Made by a program: the position numbers and the translations under genes
Notes under the pieces: model-generated
Told to the model about the DNA's origin: nothing
Databases searched by the model: none
The model's input: the letters and a program-made list of their open reading frames with translations, nothing else
Part shown: one piece after another, positions 17,680-27,084 of the stretch
Layout of the letters: every line of letters begins with the position of its first letter
Position numbering within the stretch: position 1 is the first letter of the stretch
Source of the DNA: Citromicrobium bathyomarinum
Lineage (GTDB): Bacteria > Pseudomonadota > Alphaproteobacteria > Sphingomonadales > Sphingomonadaceae
Assembly: GCA_001306305.2 (NCBI GenBank)
Contig: CP155577.1
Span: forward strand, 868,001 to 932,000
DNA length: 64,000 nucleotides
Direction of reading: 5' to 3'

Positions 17680-19071
17680 ATGCAATACCAGTCGATAAAC
17701 CCAGCCACCACTTCACCCGGGGCGGAATTTGCCTTGATCACCAATGAGGCGCTCGAAGCGACCGTGCAGCAGGCTGCGGACGCCTTCGAGGTCTGGCGAG
17801 GCACCGAGGTGTCTGTCCGAAGCGCAATGCTCCGCGCGGTTGCCGCTTCCTTGCGCGAGGATGCCGGTCGGCTGGCCTCGGTCATCGTCGCGGAGATGGG
17901 CAAGAGGGTTCAGGAGGCCTATTTCGAAATCCAGCTCTGCGCGCAGATCTGCGACTATTACGCGGACCATGCCGGGCAATTCCTCGCCCCGGAGCAGGTG
18001 CCCGGCGTCGAGGGCGCGCTCGTCCTGAAAGAGCCGATAGGGCCGATCCTCGCGATCGAGCCGTGGAATTTTCCGTTCTACCAGATCTTCCGCGTCGCCG
18101 CACCGCAGCTTGCGGCGGGCAATGTTGTGATCGTGAAGCCTTCGGAGCTGGTCCCCGAATGCGCGGTGGAGATTGCCGCGCTGTTCGAAAAGCACTGCGA
18201 CGCCAAGGGTGTATATACAAATATCTTCGCGTCTCACAACCAGATCGGAGAGCTGATCGCGGATGCTCGGATCAGGGGCGTCACCTTCACCGGCAGCACA
18301 CAGGCTGGTGCTGCGATTGCCGAACAGGCGGGGCGTAATCTGAAGAAGGTCGTGCTCGAACTGGGGGGCAACGACCCGATGATCGTGCGCGAGGATGCGC
18401 CGGTCGAATGGGCGGCTCAGCAGGCTGTGTTCGGGCGATTGCTCAATACCGGCCAGTGCTGCGTCGGGACCAAGCGGCTGATCGTCGTCGGGAAGGACCG
18501 GGCGCGAATCGTGGAAGCCGCGCTTGCGCGCATATTCGCGAAGATTCCCACGGGGGATCCGGGCGACCCGGAGACCAAGCTCGGCCCGCTCGTCTCTGCG
18601 CGCGCGGCGCAAACGCTCCAGGATCAGGTCGACCGGGCGGTGGCCCACGGTGCGCGCCTGGTCGCGGGCGGCAGCCGGATGAACCGGGCGGGGTTCTACT
18701 TCGAGCCGACAATCCTGGCCGACATGGCGCCAAACAACCCCGTCTATCGCGAGGAATTCTTCGGCCCGGTGCTAATGCTGGACGCTGTGGCCAGCGATCA
18801 CGAGGCCGTGTCGCTCGCCAACGCGACGCCGTTCGGGCTCGGCGCCTCGATCCTGTCCGAAGACATGGAGGAGGCCGAGCGCATGGCGCGCCGCATCGCC
18901 AGCGGCATGGTCTTCATCAATCAGGCATCGCGCACCCAGGCCGATTTGCCCTTCGGCGGGATCGGCCAATCGGGCTTCGGGCGCGAACTGGCCGAGGCAG
19001 GCTTCGGCGAATTTCTGAATCGCAAACTCGTCACCGCAGTCCCCTGCGGAACCCCGCCGCTGGGCGCTTGA
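17680..19071 (+). CDS. Aldehyde dehydrogenase, succinate-semialdehyde dehydrogenase (YneI/Sad) type
   Basis: NAD(P)-dependent aldehyde dehydrogenase of 463 residues, the length of E. coli Sad (YneI). Seen: IGPILAIEPWNFPFYQIFRVAAPQLAAGN, TFTGSTQAGAAIAEQAGR, the catalytic Glu in VVLELGGNDPMIV, the catalytic Cys in LNTGQCCVGTKRLIV, and EEFFGPVLML with FGGIGQSGFGREL near the C terminus. ATG 17680 is used, with AGAGGG upstream; the frame extends back to 17578. Probably converts succinate semialdehyde or a related aldehyde to the acid. The tautomerase gene follows by 23 nt. Confidence 0.85.
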   Translation: MQYQSINPATTSPGAEFALITNEALEATVQQAADAFEVWRGTEVSVRSAMLRAVAASLREDAGRLASVIVAEMGKRVQEAYFEIQLCAQICDYYADHAGQFLAPEQVPGVEGALVLKEPIGPILAIEPWNFPFYQIFRVAAPQLAAGNVVIVKPSELVPECAVEIAALFEKHCDAKGVYTNIFASHNQIGELIADARIRGVTFTGSTQAGAAIAEQAGRNLKKVVLELGGNDPMIVREDAPVEWAAQQAVFGRLLNTGQCCVGTKRLIVVGKDRARIVEAALARIFAKIPTGDPGDPETKLGPLVSARAAQTLQDQVDRAVAHGARLVAGGSRMNRAGFYFEPTILADMAPNNPVYREEFFGPVLMLDAVASDHEAVSLANATPFGLGASILSEDMEEAERMARRIASGMVFINQASRTQADLPFGGIGQSGFGRELAEAGFGEFLNRKLVTAVPCGTPPLGA

Positions 19072-19094
19072 TCACCACCACAGGAGAAGAAGAA

Positions 19095-19523
19095 ATGCCA
19101 CTCTGGACCATCTATCACCCGGTCGATGCCTACACGCCCGAGGCCAAGGCCGAGATCGCGAAGACCATCGTCGATTTCTACCCGATGCTGCCGGCCTTCT
19201 ACGTCGGCGTCGTGTTCCACGAGATGCCACGCGACAGGATGTTCGTCAGCGGCAAGCCGACCGACGATTTCGTCCGCATCGCGGTCGATCATATCGCCCG
19301 GCAGTTCCCCGAGGATGCACTCGCCCAGAAATGGCTCAACCATGTGAGCGCCTCGCTGGCCGCCTTCACATCGGATCTGGGCTATCGCTGGGAGGTCCAT
19401 TTCGACGAGACCCCATTCAAGTTCTGGCGCATTCAGGGCTATCCGGCACCGCTTCCCGACAGCGAGACGGAGCGCAAGTGGAAGGCGGACGACGCAGCGA
19501 GTCCCTACGACTTCGCAGCCTGA
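19095..19523 (+). CDS. Tautomerase family protein (Tautomerase_3-like, cis-CaaD relative)
   Basis: A 142-residue protein beginning Met-Pro (MPLWTIYHPVDAYTPEAKAE), so removal of Met would expose the catalytic Pro-1 of the tautomerase superfamily. It continues with LPAFYVGVVFHEMPRDRMFVSGK and FVRIAVDHIARQFP, typical of the fused beta-alpha-beta tautomerases related to cis-3-chloroacrylic acid dehalogenase. A ribosome site AGGAGAAG precedes ATG 19095. Co-transcribed with the aldehyde dehydrogenase, it may feed or relieve an unsaturated acid/aldehyde pathway; the actual substrate is unknown. Confidence 0.8.
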   Translation: MPLWTIYHPVDAYTPEAKAEIAKTIVDFYPMLPAFYVGVVFHEMPRDRMFVSGKPTDDFVRIAVDHIARQFPEDALAQKWLNHVSASLAAFTSDLGYRWEVHFDETPFKFWRIQGYPAPLPDSETERKWKADDAASPYDFAA

Positions 19524-19536
19524 GAAATCTACCCAG

Positions 19537-19806
19537 TCAGCGGCGCTTGGCGAACAGCTCGATCAGTTCCTCGAACTTCTCGCGCTGGTCGCCCTCGTCG
19601 CCGCTGGCGATCGCTTCGGCGACGCAGCAGGCGGCGTGATCCTTCAGAACCTGGGTTTCCACCTTGGCGAGCGCGGATTTGACCGCCTGCATCTGATGCA
19701 GGATGTCGATGCAATAACGATCATCCTCGATCATCTGCGCAAGGCCGCGCACCTGCCCGGCAATCCGGTTCAGCCGATTGATCTTGGCGGTCTTGGTGTC
19801 GCTCAT
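19537..19806 (-). CDS. Metal-sensing transcriptional repressor, CsoR/RcnR family
   Basis: An 89-residue all-helical DUF156 protein: KINRLNRIAGQVRGLAQMIEDDRYCIDILHQMQAVKSALAKVE is split over helices 1-2, then QVLKDHAACCVAEAI. The Cys in DRYCID, the His in KDHAACC and the following Cys match the C-H-C Cu(I) ligand pattern of CsoR, rather than the shorter pattern of formaldehyde-sensing FrmR. ATG 19806 is preferred; an upstream ATG (19827) would lie inside the operator. No metal exporter gene is adjacent, so its targets other than itself are not visible. Confidence 0.85.
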   Translation of the reverse strand: MSDTKTAKINRLNRIAGQVRGLAQMIEDDRYCIDILHQMQAVKSALAKVETQVLKDHAACCVAEAIASGDEGDQREKFEELIELFAKRR

Positions 19807-19825
19807 TCTCGACGCTCGTTTCTGC

Positions 19826-19842
19826 ATACCCAAGGGGGGTAT
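19826..19842. promoter_or_regulatory. CsoR-type operator
   Basis: The sequence ATACCC-AAGGG-GGGTAT is an inverted repeat with the G/C-tract flanked by AT ends characteristic of CsoR/RcnR operators. It lies 20-36 nt upstream of the regulator's start codon, where bound protein would block its own transcription. Confidence 0.7.
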
Positions 19843-20007
19843 AGGCCTGCGCGGGTGCGGGTTCAATCTGGTGCTTGGACCGGGGGCGACAAGATCTGAC
19901 TGTTTCGCTGGTCCCTATGCGGGCAGGCCTGCTAGCGGTGCAGCAATGCATAAGCCCTCCCCAAATCAGGCATTTGCCCATGAAGTCGACGGCATGACGG
20001 TGGCCGC

Positions 20008-20976
20008 ATGAGCGCTGCTGAACCCGGCATTGGAGAGTGGCCGACCGAGGGGCTGGTGGATGATGTCCGCCCGCAGATGTTCCGCGCGGCCGACGCCGGC
20101 GAGACGTTCGCGCTGGCCACGATCGTGGCGGCCGATGGCGGGCCGCGCCCGGTAGGGGCGCAGATGCTGATCACGGCAGCTGACTATTGGGGCTTCCTCT
20201 CGGGCGGCTGTATCGAGGCGGACGTCGCGCTTCACGCGCGCGAGGCAATCGCCGACGGTCAGCCGCGGCGGCTGGTCTATGGCGAGGGCAGCCCGTTCAT
20301 CGACATTCGCCTGCCGTGTGGGGGAAGGATCGAAGTGGAGCTCGAGCGGGTCCTGCCCGACGATGCGGCAGTCCACGATCTGCGCCGCCTGACGCAGGCG
20401 CGAGAGCCCGCCTTGTGGACCAGCGACGGCAAGCACCGAAGCTGCAGCAGGGACGGGGTGACCGACCCGGCTCCTCGCGCGCGGGTCCGCCGTCGCTACG
20501 ATCCCGCGCAGCGGCTGGCGGTGGTCGGCACAGACCCCTTCGCGCTCGCGATTGCCGGTCTTGGCCAGCGGATCGGCTGGGATACCGTGCTGCTCGCGCC
20601 CTTCGCCTTGGAAGGCGAGACGCCTTTGGAGGTGCCGGTGCTGCGCAGCGCCTTGGCCGATTCGCTGGCGAGCATCGCGCCCGACCCATGGACGGCCATC
20701 GCCGTCGCAACGCACGATCTGGAGCGCGATCGGGAGGCGCTGGTGCCCGCACTTGCCGGGGCGGCCGGCTATGTCGGGGTGCTCGGCTCGCGCCGCAAGC
20801 TGGACGAGCGAAGGGCTGGCCTGCGCGCCGCAGGATTGCGCGAGGCCGAGATCGACCGCCTCAAGGCCCCGATCGGCCTGCCTATTGGCGCGGCATCGCC
20901 GTGGGAGGTCGCGCTGGCGGTGATCGCCGAGATCGTCGCAGATGCCCGGTCTCGCACTAGCGGTGAATCCGCATGA
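20008..20976 (+). CDS. XdhC family protein (molybdenum cofactor maturation for xanthine dehydrogenase-type enzymes)
   Basis: A 322-residue XdhC/CoxI-type protein. N-terminal XdhC domain (about 20-110) has LATIVAADGGPRPVGAQMLI and GFLSGGCIEADVALHAREA; the C-terminal Rossmann-like domain has AAGYVGVLGSRRKLDERRAGL and IGLPIGAASPWEVALAVIAEIV. These proteins bind Mo-cofactor, promote its sulfuration and deliver it to molybdenum hydroxylases. The stop overlaps the following mobA-like gene (ATGA), supporting a shared cofactor role. No molybdenum hydroxylase is encoded in this window, so the client enzyme is elsewhere. Confidence 0.85.
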   Translation: MSAAEPGIGEWPTEGLVDDVRPQMFRAADAGETFALATIVAADGGPRPVGAQMLITAADYWGFLSGGCIEADVALHAREAIADGQPRRLVYGEGSPFIDIRLPCGGRIEVELERVLPDDAAVHDLRRLTQAREPALWTSDGKHRSCSRDGVTDPAPRARVRRRYDPAQRLAVVGTDPFALAIAGLGQRIGWDTVLLAPFALEGETPLEVPVLRSALADSLASIAPDPWTAIAVATHDLERDREALVPALAGAAGYVGVLGSRRKLDERRAGLRAAGLREAEIDRLKAPIGLPIGAASPWEVALAVIAEIVADARSRTSGESA

Positions 20977-21593
20977 CAGGCCACGCTGGGCGCGAGGCAA
21001 TGCTCGCCGGATGCCACGCGATCGTGCTGGCGGCGGGCGAGGCGAGCCGGTTCGGTGGCGGCAAGCTGCTCGCACGGCTCGATGACACACCGCTGGTCTG
21101 CCGGGCGGTGCGGGCCGCCTTCGCAGCGCCGGTGGAATCGGTCCGGGTGGTCATAGGCGCCGACGCCGAGCAGGTCCGCGAGGCGGTGCTGGCCGAGCAG
21201 ACGCCGCCGCCTGAATTCGTGCACTGCGACAGTTGGCAGCAGGGCCTCTCCGCGTCGCTAAAAGCAGGAATCGGCGCGCTTCCCGCCGATGCGCGGGCGG
21301 TGGCGATCTTCCTTGGCGACATGCCGGATCTCAGCGGGCAGCTCGCTGGCGAGGCTCTGCGCGCGGTGCTGGCCGGGGCCCCGGCGGCCTACCCGGTTTT
21401 CGGGCAGGCTCCCGGTCATCCGGTCGCGCTGTCGCGGGCGCTGTGCGAGGGGGTCGCGCAGCTGGAGGGCGATCGCGGCGCGCGCGCGCTGATAAAGGAT
21501 CATCCCGGCGTGGTCCGTCTGCCGGTCGATGATCCGGGCTGTATCATCGATATCGACACGCGGGACGATCTGCGCGTCTACGCGCGCGCGTAG
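20973..21593 (+). CDS. MobA-like NTP transferase (molybdenum cofactor cytidylyl/guanylyltransferase type)
   Basis: A 206-residue nucleotidyltransferase. Seen: AIVLAAGEASRFGGGKLLARLDD (the LAAGxxxRxGxxK signature), HCDSWQQGLSASLKAGIG, and IFLGDMPDLSG with the metal-binding Asp. A C-terminal CIIDIDTRDDL closes the fold. Start ATG overlaps the xdhC stop by 4 nt. The pairing with xdhC fits a MocA-like enzyme that adds CMP to Mo-cofactor for xanthine-dehydrogenase-family enzymes, but MobA (GMP) is not excluded. Confidence 0.85.
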   Translation: MTGHAGREAMLAGCHAIVLAAGEASRFGGGKLLARLDDTPLVCRAVRAAFAAPVESVRVVIGADAEQVREAVLAEQTPPPEFVHCDSWQQGLSASLKAGIGALPADARAVAIFLGDMPDLSGQLAGEALRAVLAGAPAAYPVFGQAPGHPVALSRALCEGVAQLEGDRGARALIKDHPGVVRLPVDDPGCIIDIDTRDDLRVYARA

Positions 21594-21687
21594 ACGCGGC
21601 TTATACCTCCGGTAGGAACGCGCGGTCATTAGTTAGGCACTGATTTACGATTTGGCCCTAGCCATAGGCATAGGGAGGAGTTCGTTG

Positions 21688-22968
21688 ATGATGCCGGAGA
21701 CTCTATTGCAAGGCCGCAACGGGACCTTGTTCTACGTGTTGGCCCAGATCGCCCTGCGCTACGCACTGGTCGTCGCGCTGGTGGCGGTGTTGTGCATTCC
21801 GGTGGCGCAAGGATCGTGGGTCACCATGCTGCAGGTCCTTGGGGCCGGGCATCTGTTTTTGGCCTTCGCCCTCAGCCTCATCATCCATTGGGTCCGGAAA
21901 GCGCAGTCGGCGGAGAACAAGGCGCGCCTCACCGGCATCAACGAGACGCAGGAACAGATCGAAGAGCTCTTCGCGATGACCGACACGCTGCAAAGCGCGG
22001 ACAGCAATGCGGACGCTGCGCAGGTGCTGCGCGCCACCAGCCGCAAGCTTCTGCCAGGCTGCGGCGTCGCCCTCTATGTGTTCAACAATTCGCGCGACCG
22101 GCTCGACCTGATCGACAGCTGGGACATGCCCGAGGCCTATGTTGCCTCGGACAGTCTGGTGCCGTCCAACTGCTGGGCGCTGAAGCGGGGCAAGGACCAT
22201 TTCAACAATCCGCAGGAACAGTCGCTGTGCTGTTCCCACTATATCGGTGAGGTCGCGAGTATCGAAGTGCCGATGATGGCGCGCGGGCAGGTTTTCGGCC
22301 TGCTGGTGCTGGGCGATCGTGGCGGCAAGTGCTCCAATGTCGAGAAAGCCCGCCGGATCGCGCGGGCGCTGGCCGATTCGACTTCGCTCGCGCTGTCCAA
22401 CATCTCGTTGCGCGAACAGCTGCGCACCCAGTCGCTGCGCGACCCGATGACGGGCTTGTACAACCGCCGCTATATGGAAGACACGCTCGACCGCTTCCTC
22501 GCGCTGGCCCAGCGCCAGCGGCAGTCCACCTCGGTGCTGATGATCGACCTCGACAATTTCAAGACGCTCAACGACGAGCATGGCCATGCCAAGGGCGATG
22601 CCGTGCTCAAGGATGTTGCCGCGCATGTGGTCGGTGCGCTGCGCCCGTCGGACATCGTGTGCCGCTATGGCGGCGAGGAGCTGCTGGTGATCCTGCCCGA
22701 TTGCGGGATCGACGATGCGATGATGCGTGCAGAGCAGGTGCGCGCGCGCATCGAATCGCTGTCGGAACAGCATGGCTGCCGCGTCACCGCCTCGATCGGG
22801 ATCGCCTCGATTCCGGAGACCGCCAAGTCATCCAGCGATCTGCTGTCCGCCTCCGACGCCGCGCTTTACGAAGCGAAGGCGATGGGCAAGAACCAGGTCC
22901 ATGCCGCACCGCCGGTGATGACCAAGAAGGCGGGCGAAAACGTGACCGCCCGCCTCGTGGTCAGCTGA
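21688..22968 (+). CDS. Membrane-anchored diguanylate cyclase with GAF domain
   Basis: Makes the second messenger c-di-GMP. The 426 residues contain two hydrophobic segments (about 20-45 and 50-70), a short helical linker, a GAF-like sensory domain (about 105-245; note CxxxxxCC-rich SNCWALKRGKD and LCCSHYIGE), and a C-terminal GGDEF domain (about 255-410). The domain has DPMTGLYNRRYMEDTL, IDLDNFKTLND and the active-site GGEEL. An RPSD sequence five residues before GGEEL is the product-inhibition I-site. Start ATG 21688 follows GGGAGGAG by 7 nt. The signal sensed by the GAF domain is unknown. Confidence 0.9.
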   Translation: MMPETLLQGRNGTLFYVLAQIALRYALVVALVAVLCIPVAQGSWVTMLQVLGAGHLFLAFALSLIIHWVRKAQSAENKARLTGINETQEQIEELFAMTDTLQSADSNADAAQVLRATSRKLLPGCGVALYVFNNSRDRLDLIDSWDMPEAYVASDSLVPSNCWALKRGKDHFNNPQEQSLCCSHYIGEVASIEVPMMARGQVFGLLVLGDRGGKCSNVEKARRIARALADSTSLALSNISLREQLRTQSLRDPMTGLYNRRYMEDTLDRFLALAQRQRQSTSVLMIDLDNFKTLNDEHGHAKGDAVLKDVAAHVVGALRPSDIVCRYGGEELLVILPDCGIDDAMMRAEQVRARIESLSEQHGCRVTASIGIASIPETAKSSSDLLSASDAALYEAKAMGKNQVHAAPPVMTKKAGENVTARLVVS

Positions 22969-22982
22969 CCCGCCCGCCGGGC

Positions 22983-23822
22983 TCAGGCCTTGAGCCGCGC
23001 GGCGTGCCACGCCACGTGATCGGCCAGGAAGCTCGAGATGAAGTAATAGCTGTGATCGTACCCGTCGCGCATGTTGAGCGTGAGGGGGATGTTCGCATTC
23101 GCGCACGCCTCCGCCAGCAGTTCGGGCTTGAGCTGTTCTTCCAGGAACTGGTCCGCGGTGCCCTGTTCCACCAGCAGCGCATCGGCGCGCGCGCCATCCT
23201 CGATCAGGGCGCAGGCGTCGTATGCACGCCATGCTGCGCGGTCTTCACCCAGATAGCCCGATAGCGCCTTCTCGCCCCAAGGCACCCGGCTGGGCGCGAC
23301 AATCGGACTGAACGCGCTGATCGACGCGAAGCGATCCGCGTTCCTCAGGCCGACGGTCAGCGCGCCGTGGCCGCCCATCGAATGGCCGGTGATTCCCTGG
23401 CGAGACATATCGACCGGGAAATGCTCCGCGATCAGCGCAGGCAGCTCGTCCTCGATATAGCTGCGCATCTGGAAATGCGGGGCCCACGGCTGCTGCGTCG
23501 CATCGACATAGAAGCCCGCGCCCTGACCCATGTCGTACGCATCGTCATCGGCCACGCCTTCGCCGCGCGGGCTCGTGTCGGGAGCGATGAAGATGATCCC
23601 GGCTTTCGCGCAGGCCGCGCGATACTCGCCCTTCTCGGTGACATTGGCATGCGTGCAGGTGAGGCCGGAGAGATACCACAGCACCGGCAGCTTCGCTCCT
23701 GCCTCGTGATCGGGCACGAAGACGGAGAAGGTCATGTCGGTGCCGGTGGCAGTGCTCTTGTGACGATAGACGCCCTGCGTCCCGCCATGGCTGCGGTTCT
23801 CGCTGACGGTTTCGATGCCCAT
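22983..23822 (-). CDS. fghA: S-formylglutathione hydrolase
   Basis: A 279-residue esterase D-family enzyme that hydrolyses S-formylglutathione to formate and glutathione, the second step of formaldehyde detoxification. Seen: LWYLSGLTCTHANVTEKGEY, PDTSPRGEGVADDDAYDMGQGAGFYVDAT, the nucleophile GHSMGGHGALTVGLRN, QGTADQFLEEQLKPEL, and the catalytic-His region MRDGYDHSYYFISSFLADH. The start follows the cupin gene stop by one base; third gene of an frmA-cupin-fghA operon. Confidence 0.95.
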   Translation of the reverse strand: MGIETVSENRSHGGTQGVYRHKSTATGTDMTFSVFVPDHEAGAKLPVLWYLSGLTCTHANVTEKGEYRAACAKAGIIFIAPDTSPRGEGVADDDAYDMGQGAGFYVDATQQPWAPHFQMRSYIEDELPALIAEHFPVDMSRQGITGHSMGGHGALTVGLRNADRFASISAFSPIVAPSRVPWGEKALSGYLGEDRAAWRAYDACALIEDGARADALLVEQGTADQFLEEQLKPELLAEACANANIPLTLNMRDGYDHSYYFISSFLADHVAWHAARLKA

Positions 23823-23823
23823 C

Positions 23824-24191
23824 CTACACCTCCACCGGAACGAAGGCGGTTGCTGCGTCGCCGGTATTGGGCGTGCCGTCGGCATCCATCACCAGCAGTT
23901 TCGCCTCGCCGGCGGTGGCGCGGGGGCGATGCTCGACGCCGCGCGGCACCACGATCAGTTCGCCCTGCGCGAGGTGCTCGACCCGGTCGCGAAACTCGAT
24001 GTCGAGCTCTCCCTCGACCACCAGGAACAGCTCGTCGGTGTCGGGGTGGCAATGCCAGTGATAGTCTCCCTCGACCCGCGCGAGCCGGACCTCGTTACCG
24101 TTGTAGCGCGCCGCGACGCGCGGCGACCAGTGCTCGGAAAACAGGGCGAACTTCTCGGCCAGATTGACCTTTGCCGGGGCTGCGCTGCCCA

Positions 24192-24192
<1 letters not shown>
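23824..24192 (-). CDS. Cupin domain-containing protein in the formaldehyde detoxification operon
   Basis: A 122-residue single cupin. Motif 1 HWHCHPDTDELFLVVEGELD supplies the metal-binding His and Glu; motif 2 is ELIVVPRGVEHRP. Start ATG overlaps the frmA stop by one base (TGATG) and its stop is one base before fghA, so it is translated with the pathway enzymes. A role in handling formaldehyde or glutathione adducts is plausible from position only; the family as a whole has very diverse activities. Confidence 0.85.
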
Positions 24193-25301
<1,109 letters not shown>

Positions 25302-25402
25302 GGGGGAATTCTCCTTCTCGCGGGGTCTGTCTGCATGGCAACGCGCCGGGTGGCGCAAACGTGCCTTGCGCTTGTTCGGATGCCTGCCTAGGCCCTTGAT
25401 CC

Positions 25403-26011
25403 GTGATCGATCAATCCGCCTTTCGCGATGCGCTCGGTACTTTTGTCACCGGTGTGACGATCGTGACCGCCTATGATGAGGACGGGCAGCCTTCCGGATT
25501 GACGGCGAACAGCTTCAATTCGGTCTCGCTCGACCCGCCGATGGTGCTGTGGAGCCTGTCTCTGGGCAGCCGCAATCTGCCCGTGTTCCGCAATGCGAAG
25601 GCATGGGCGGTACACGTGCTGGCGGCGGACCAGCAGTCGCTTTCCAACCGCTTCGCCAGCCGCGGGGCGGACAAGTTCGGCGATCTGGACTGCGGCGACG
25701 GGCCGGAAGGGGCCCCGCGCCTCGAAGGGTGTGCGGCGCGCTTCGGCTGCACCGCCAAGTTCGAGTACGAGGGCGGCGATCATGCGATCTTCCTTGGCGA
25801 GGTGGTCGATTTCGAGCGGACCAGCGCCGAACCGCTGATCTACCACGGCGGGCGCTATGGCCGGGTGATGCCCGATGGCGAGCCCGCCAGCGATACCGCC
25901 AAGGCGCAACTGGTCAGCGACGGCCTGATCGTACAGGGCGGCGAGGGCTGGCGGCTGACCTCCGCAGGCCGCGCCCAGCTACAGCTTCTGCGACAGATCG
26001 AGAGCGGCTGA
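25403..26011 (+). CDS. Flavin reductase family protein
   Basis: A 202-residue protein: residues 1-150 are a flavin-reductase-like split barrel, with [26 protein letters not shown] interrupted by [21 protein letters not shown], the FMN-binding motif of HpaC-type reductases. [13 protein letters not shown] follows near the end of the barrel. The C-terminal 40 residues form an additional small helical region. It probably reduces FMN or FAD with NAD(P)H for a partner monooxygenase, which is not adjacent. It starts at GTG without a strong ribosome site. Confidence 0.85.
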   Translation: MIDQSAFRDALGTFVTGVTIVTAYDEDGQPSGLTANSFNSVSLDPPMVLWSLSLGSRNLPVFRNAKAWAVHVLAADQQSLSNRFASRGADKFGDLDCGDGPEGAPRLEGCAARFGCTAKFEYEGGDHAIFLGEVVDFERTSAEPLIYHGGRYGRVMPDGEPASDTAKAQLVSDGLIVQGGEGWRLTSAGRAQLQLLRQIESG

Positions 26012-26063
26012 GGCAGCTGCAAGTGCAGGCTGCGTGAGCCTCTCGCTCTCGCAGGACTTGTAG

Positions 26064-26083
26064 ATATAAAAATATCTTTATAT
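26064..26083. promoter_or_regulatory. Palindromic operator upstream of the ArsR/methyltransferase-metF-metH operon
   Basis: Perfect inverted repeat ATATAAA-N6-TTTATAT ending 12 nt before the start codon, in a conspicuously A/T-rich patch of an otherwise GC-rich region. ArsR-family regulators bind such AT-rich dyads, and the gene immediately downstream encodes an ArsR-type protein, so autoregulation is the simplest reading. It also overlaps any plausible -10 region. Confidence 0.65.
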
Positions 26084-26094
26084 GTCGGATCGCG

Positions 26095-27084
26095 ATGCGG
26101 ACCGAAGCCATCCTGCGCGCGCTTGGCGACACCACCCGGCTGCGGATCATGCGGCTGCTGGGGACGATCGAGCTTGCTGTGGGTGAGCTGTCGCAGGTGC
26201 TCCAGCAGAGCCAGCCGCGTGTTTCCCGCCATGCCTCGATCCTGTGCGATGCAGGGCTCGCGGTGCGTCGCCGCGAAGGCAGCTGGATCTATCTGCGCGC
26301 CGCGACCGAGGGCGCGCATGGATCGCCGCTGACGGCGGCGGTGGCCCGGCTGCTTTCGATCGCCGAGCAGGAAGACGCCGAATTCGCCGCGCAGTGCGAA
26401 GAGGATCGGGTCCAGCTCGCCGCGATCCGCAATGCGCGCGAAGACAAGGCGGCCGAATGGTTCGAAGCCCATGCGACCGAATGGGACGACCTGCGCCGCC
26501 GCCATAGCCCGGATGAAAAGGTCGAAGCCGCCCTGAACCGCGCGTTGGGGGGCGAGCCGCTGGGCGAACTGCTCGACATCGGCACCGGCACCGGGCGGAT
26601 GGCGGAGCTTTTCGTCGAAGGGGCATCGCGGATCGTCGCGCTCGACAAGAGTCTCGAGATGCTGCGGGTGGCGCGGGCCAAGCTTCAGCATCTGCCCGCA
26701 GAGAAGGTCGAGCTGGTGCAGGGCGATTTCCTCTCCCTGCCGTTCGACAGCGCGTCGTTCGACACGGTGCTGTTCCACCAGGTGCTGCACTATGCGCCCG
26801 ATCCGCTGGTGCCGCTGCGCGAAGCGGCGCGGGTGCTGCGGCCGGGCGGGCGGATCGCGATCGTCGATTTCGCCGCACACCAGCAGGAAGAACTGCGCGA
26901 ACGTTTCCAGCATGCCCGCCTCGGCTTCGAAGACGGGCAGCTGGTCGGCGCTCTGGAGCAGACCGGCTTTGCGAGCGAACCTCCGCGCTCGCTCGAAGGC
27001 GACACGCTGGAGGTCAGAATCTGGGTCGCCCGGCGCATCGACGCGCTCGGCACCCGCGAAACCACACGAAAGGCGGCACGATGA
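26095..27084 (+). CDS. ArsR-type winged helix fused to a SAM-dependent methyltransferase domain (methionine-cycle regulator candidate)
   Basis: A 329-residue two-domain protein. Residues 1-90: ArsR-like helix-turn-helix (LRALGDTTRLRIMRLLG, LSQVLQQSQPRVSRHASIL, wing VRRREGSWIYLR). Residues about 150-270: class I methyltransferase fold with LLDIGTGTGRMAELF, VALDKSLEMLRVAR and LREAARVLRPGGRIAIVDF. In known alphaproteobacterial methionine regulons, ArsR-type proteins respond to SAM or S-adenosylhomocysteine (SahR, SamR). Location at the head of metF-metH, with overlap of the metF start, suggests this protein represses them and senses SAM or SAH through its second domain. Methyltransferase activity is not shown. 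Confidence 0.85.
   Translation: MRTEAILRALGDTTRLRIMRLLGTIELAVGELSQVLQQSQPRVSRHASILCDAGLAVRRREGSWIYLRAATEGAHGSPLTAAVARLLSIAEQEDAEFAAQCEEDRVQLAAIRNAREDKAAEWFEAHATEWDDLRRRHSPDEKVEAALNRALGGEPLGELLDIGTGTGRMAELFVEGASRIVALDKSLEMLRVARAKLQHLPAEKVELVQGDFLSLPFDSASFDTVLFHQVLHYAPDPLVPLREAARVLRPGGRIAIVDFAAHQQEELRERFQHARLGFEDGQLVGALEQTGFASEPPRSLEGDTLEVRIWVARRIDALGTRETTRKAAR

Noticed and set aside
20973-21593. Nicotine- or CO-dehydrogenase type molybdenum operon
   Set aside because: xdhC and the mobA-like gene suggest a molybdenum hydroxylase, but none of its subunits is encoded in the window.
26012-27081. SAM riboswitch in front of metF
   Set aside because: The only non-coding stretch before metF is the short AT-rich operator region upstream of the ArsR gene; no SAM-I or SAM-II core motifs are visible.
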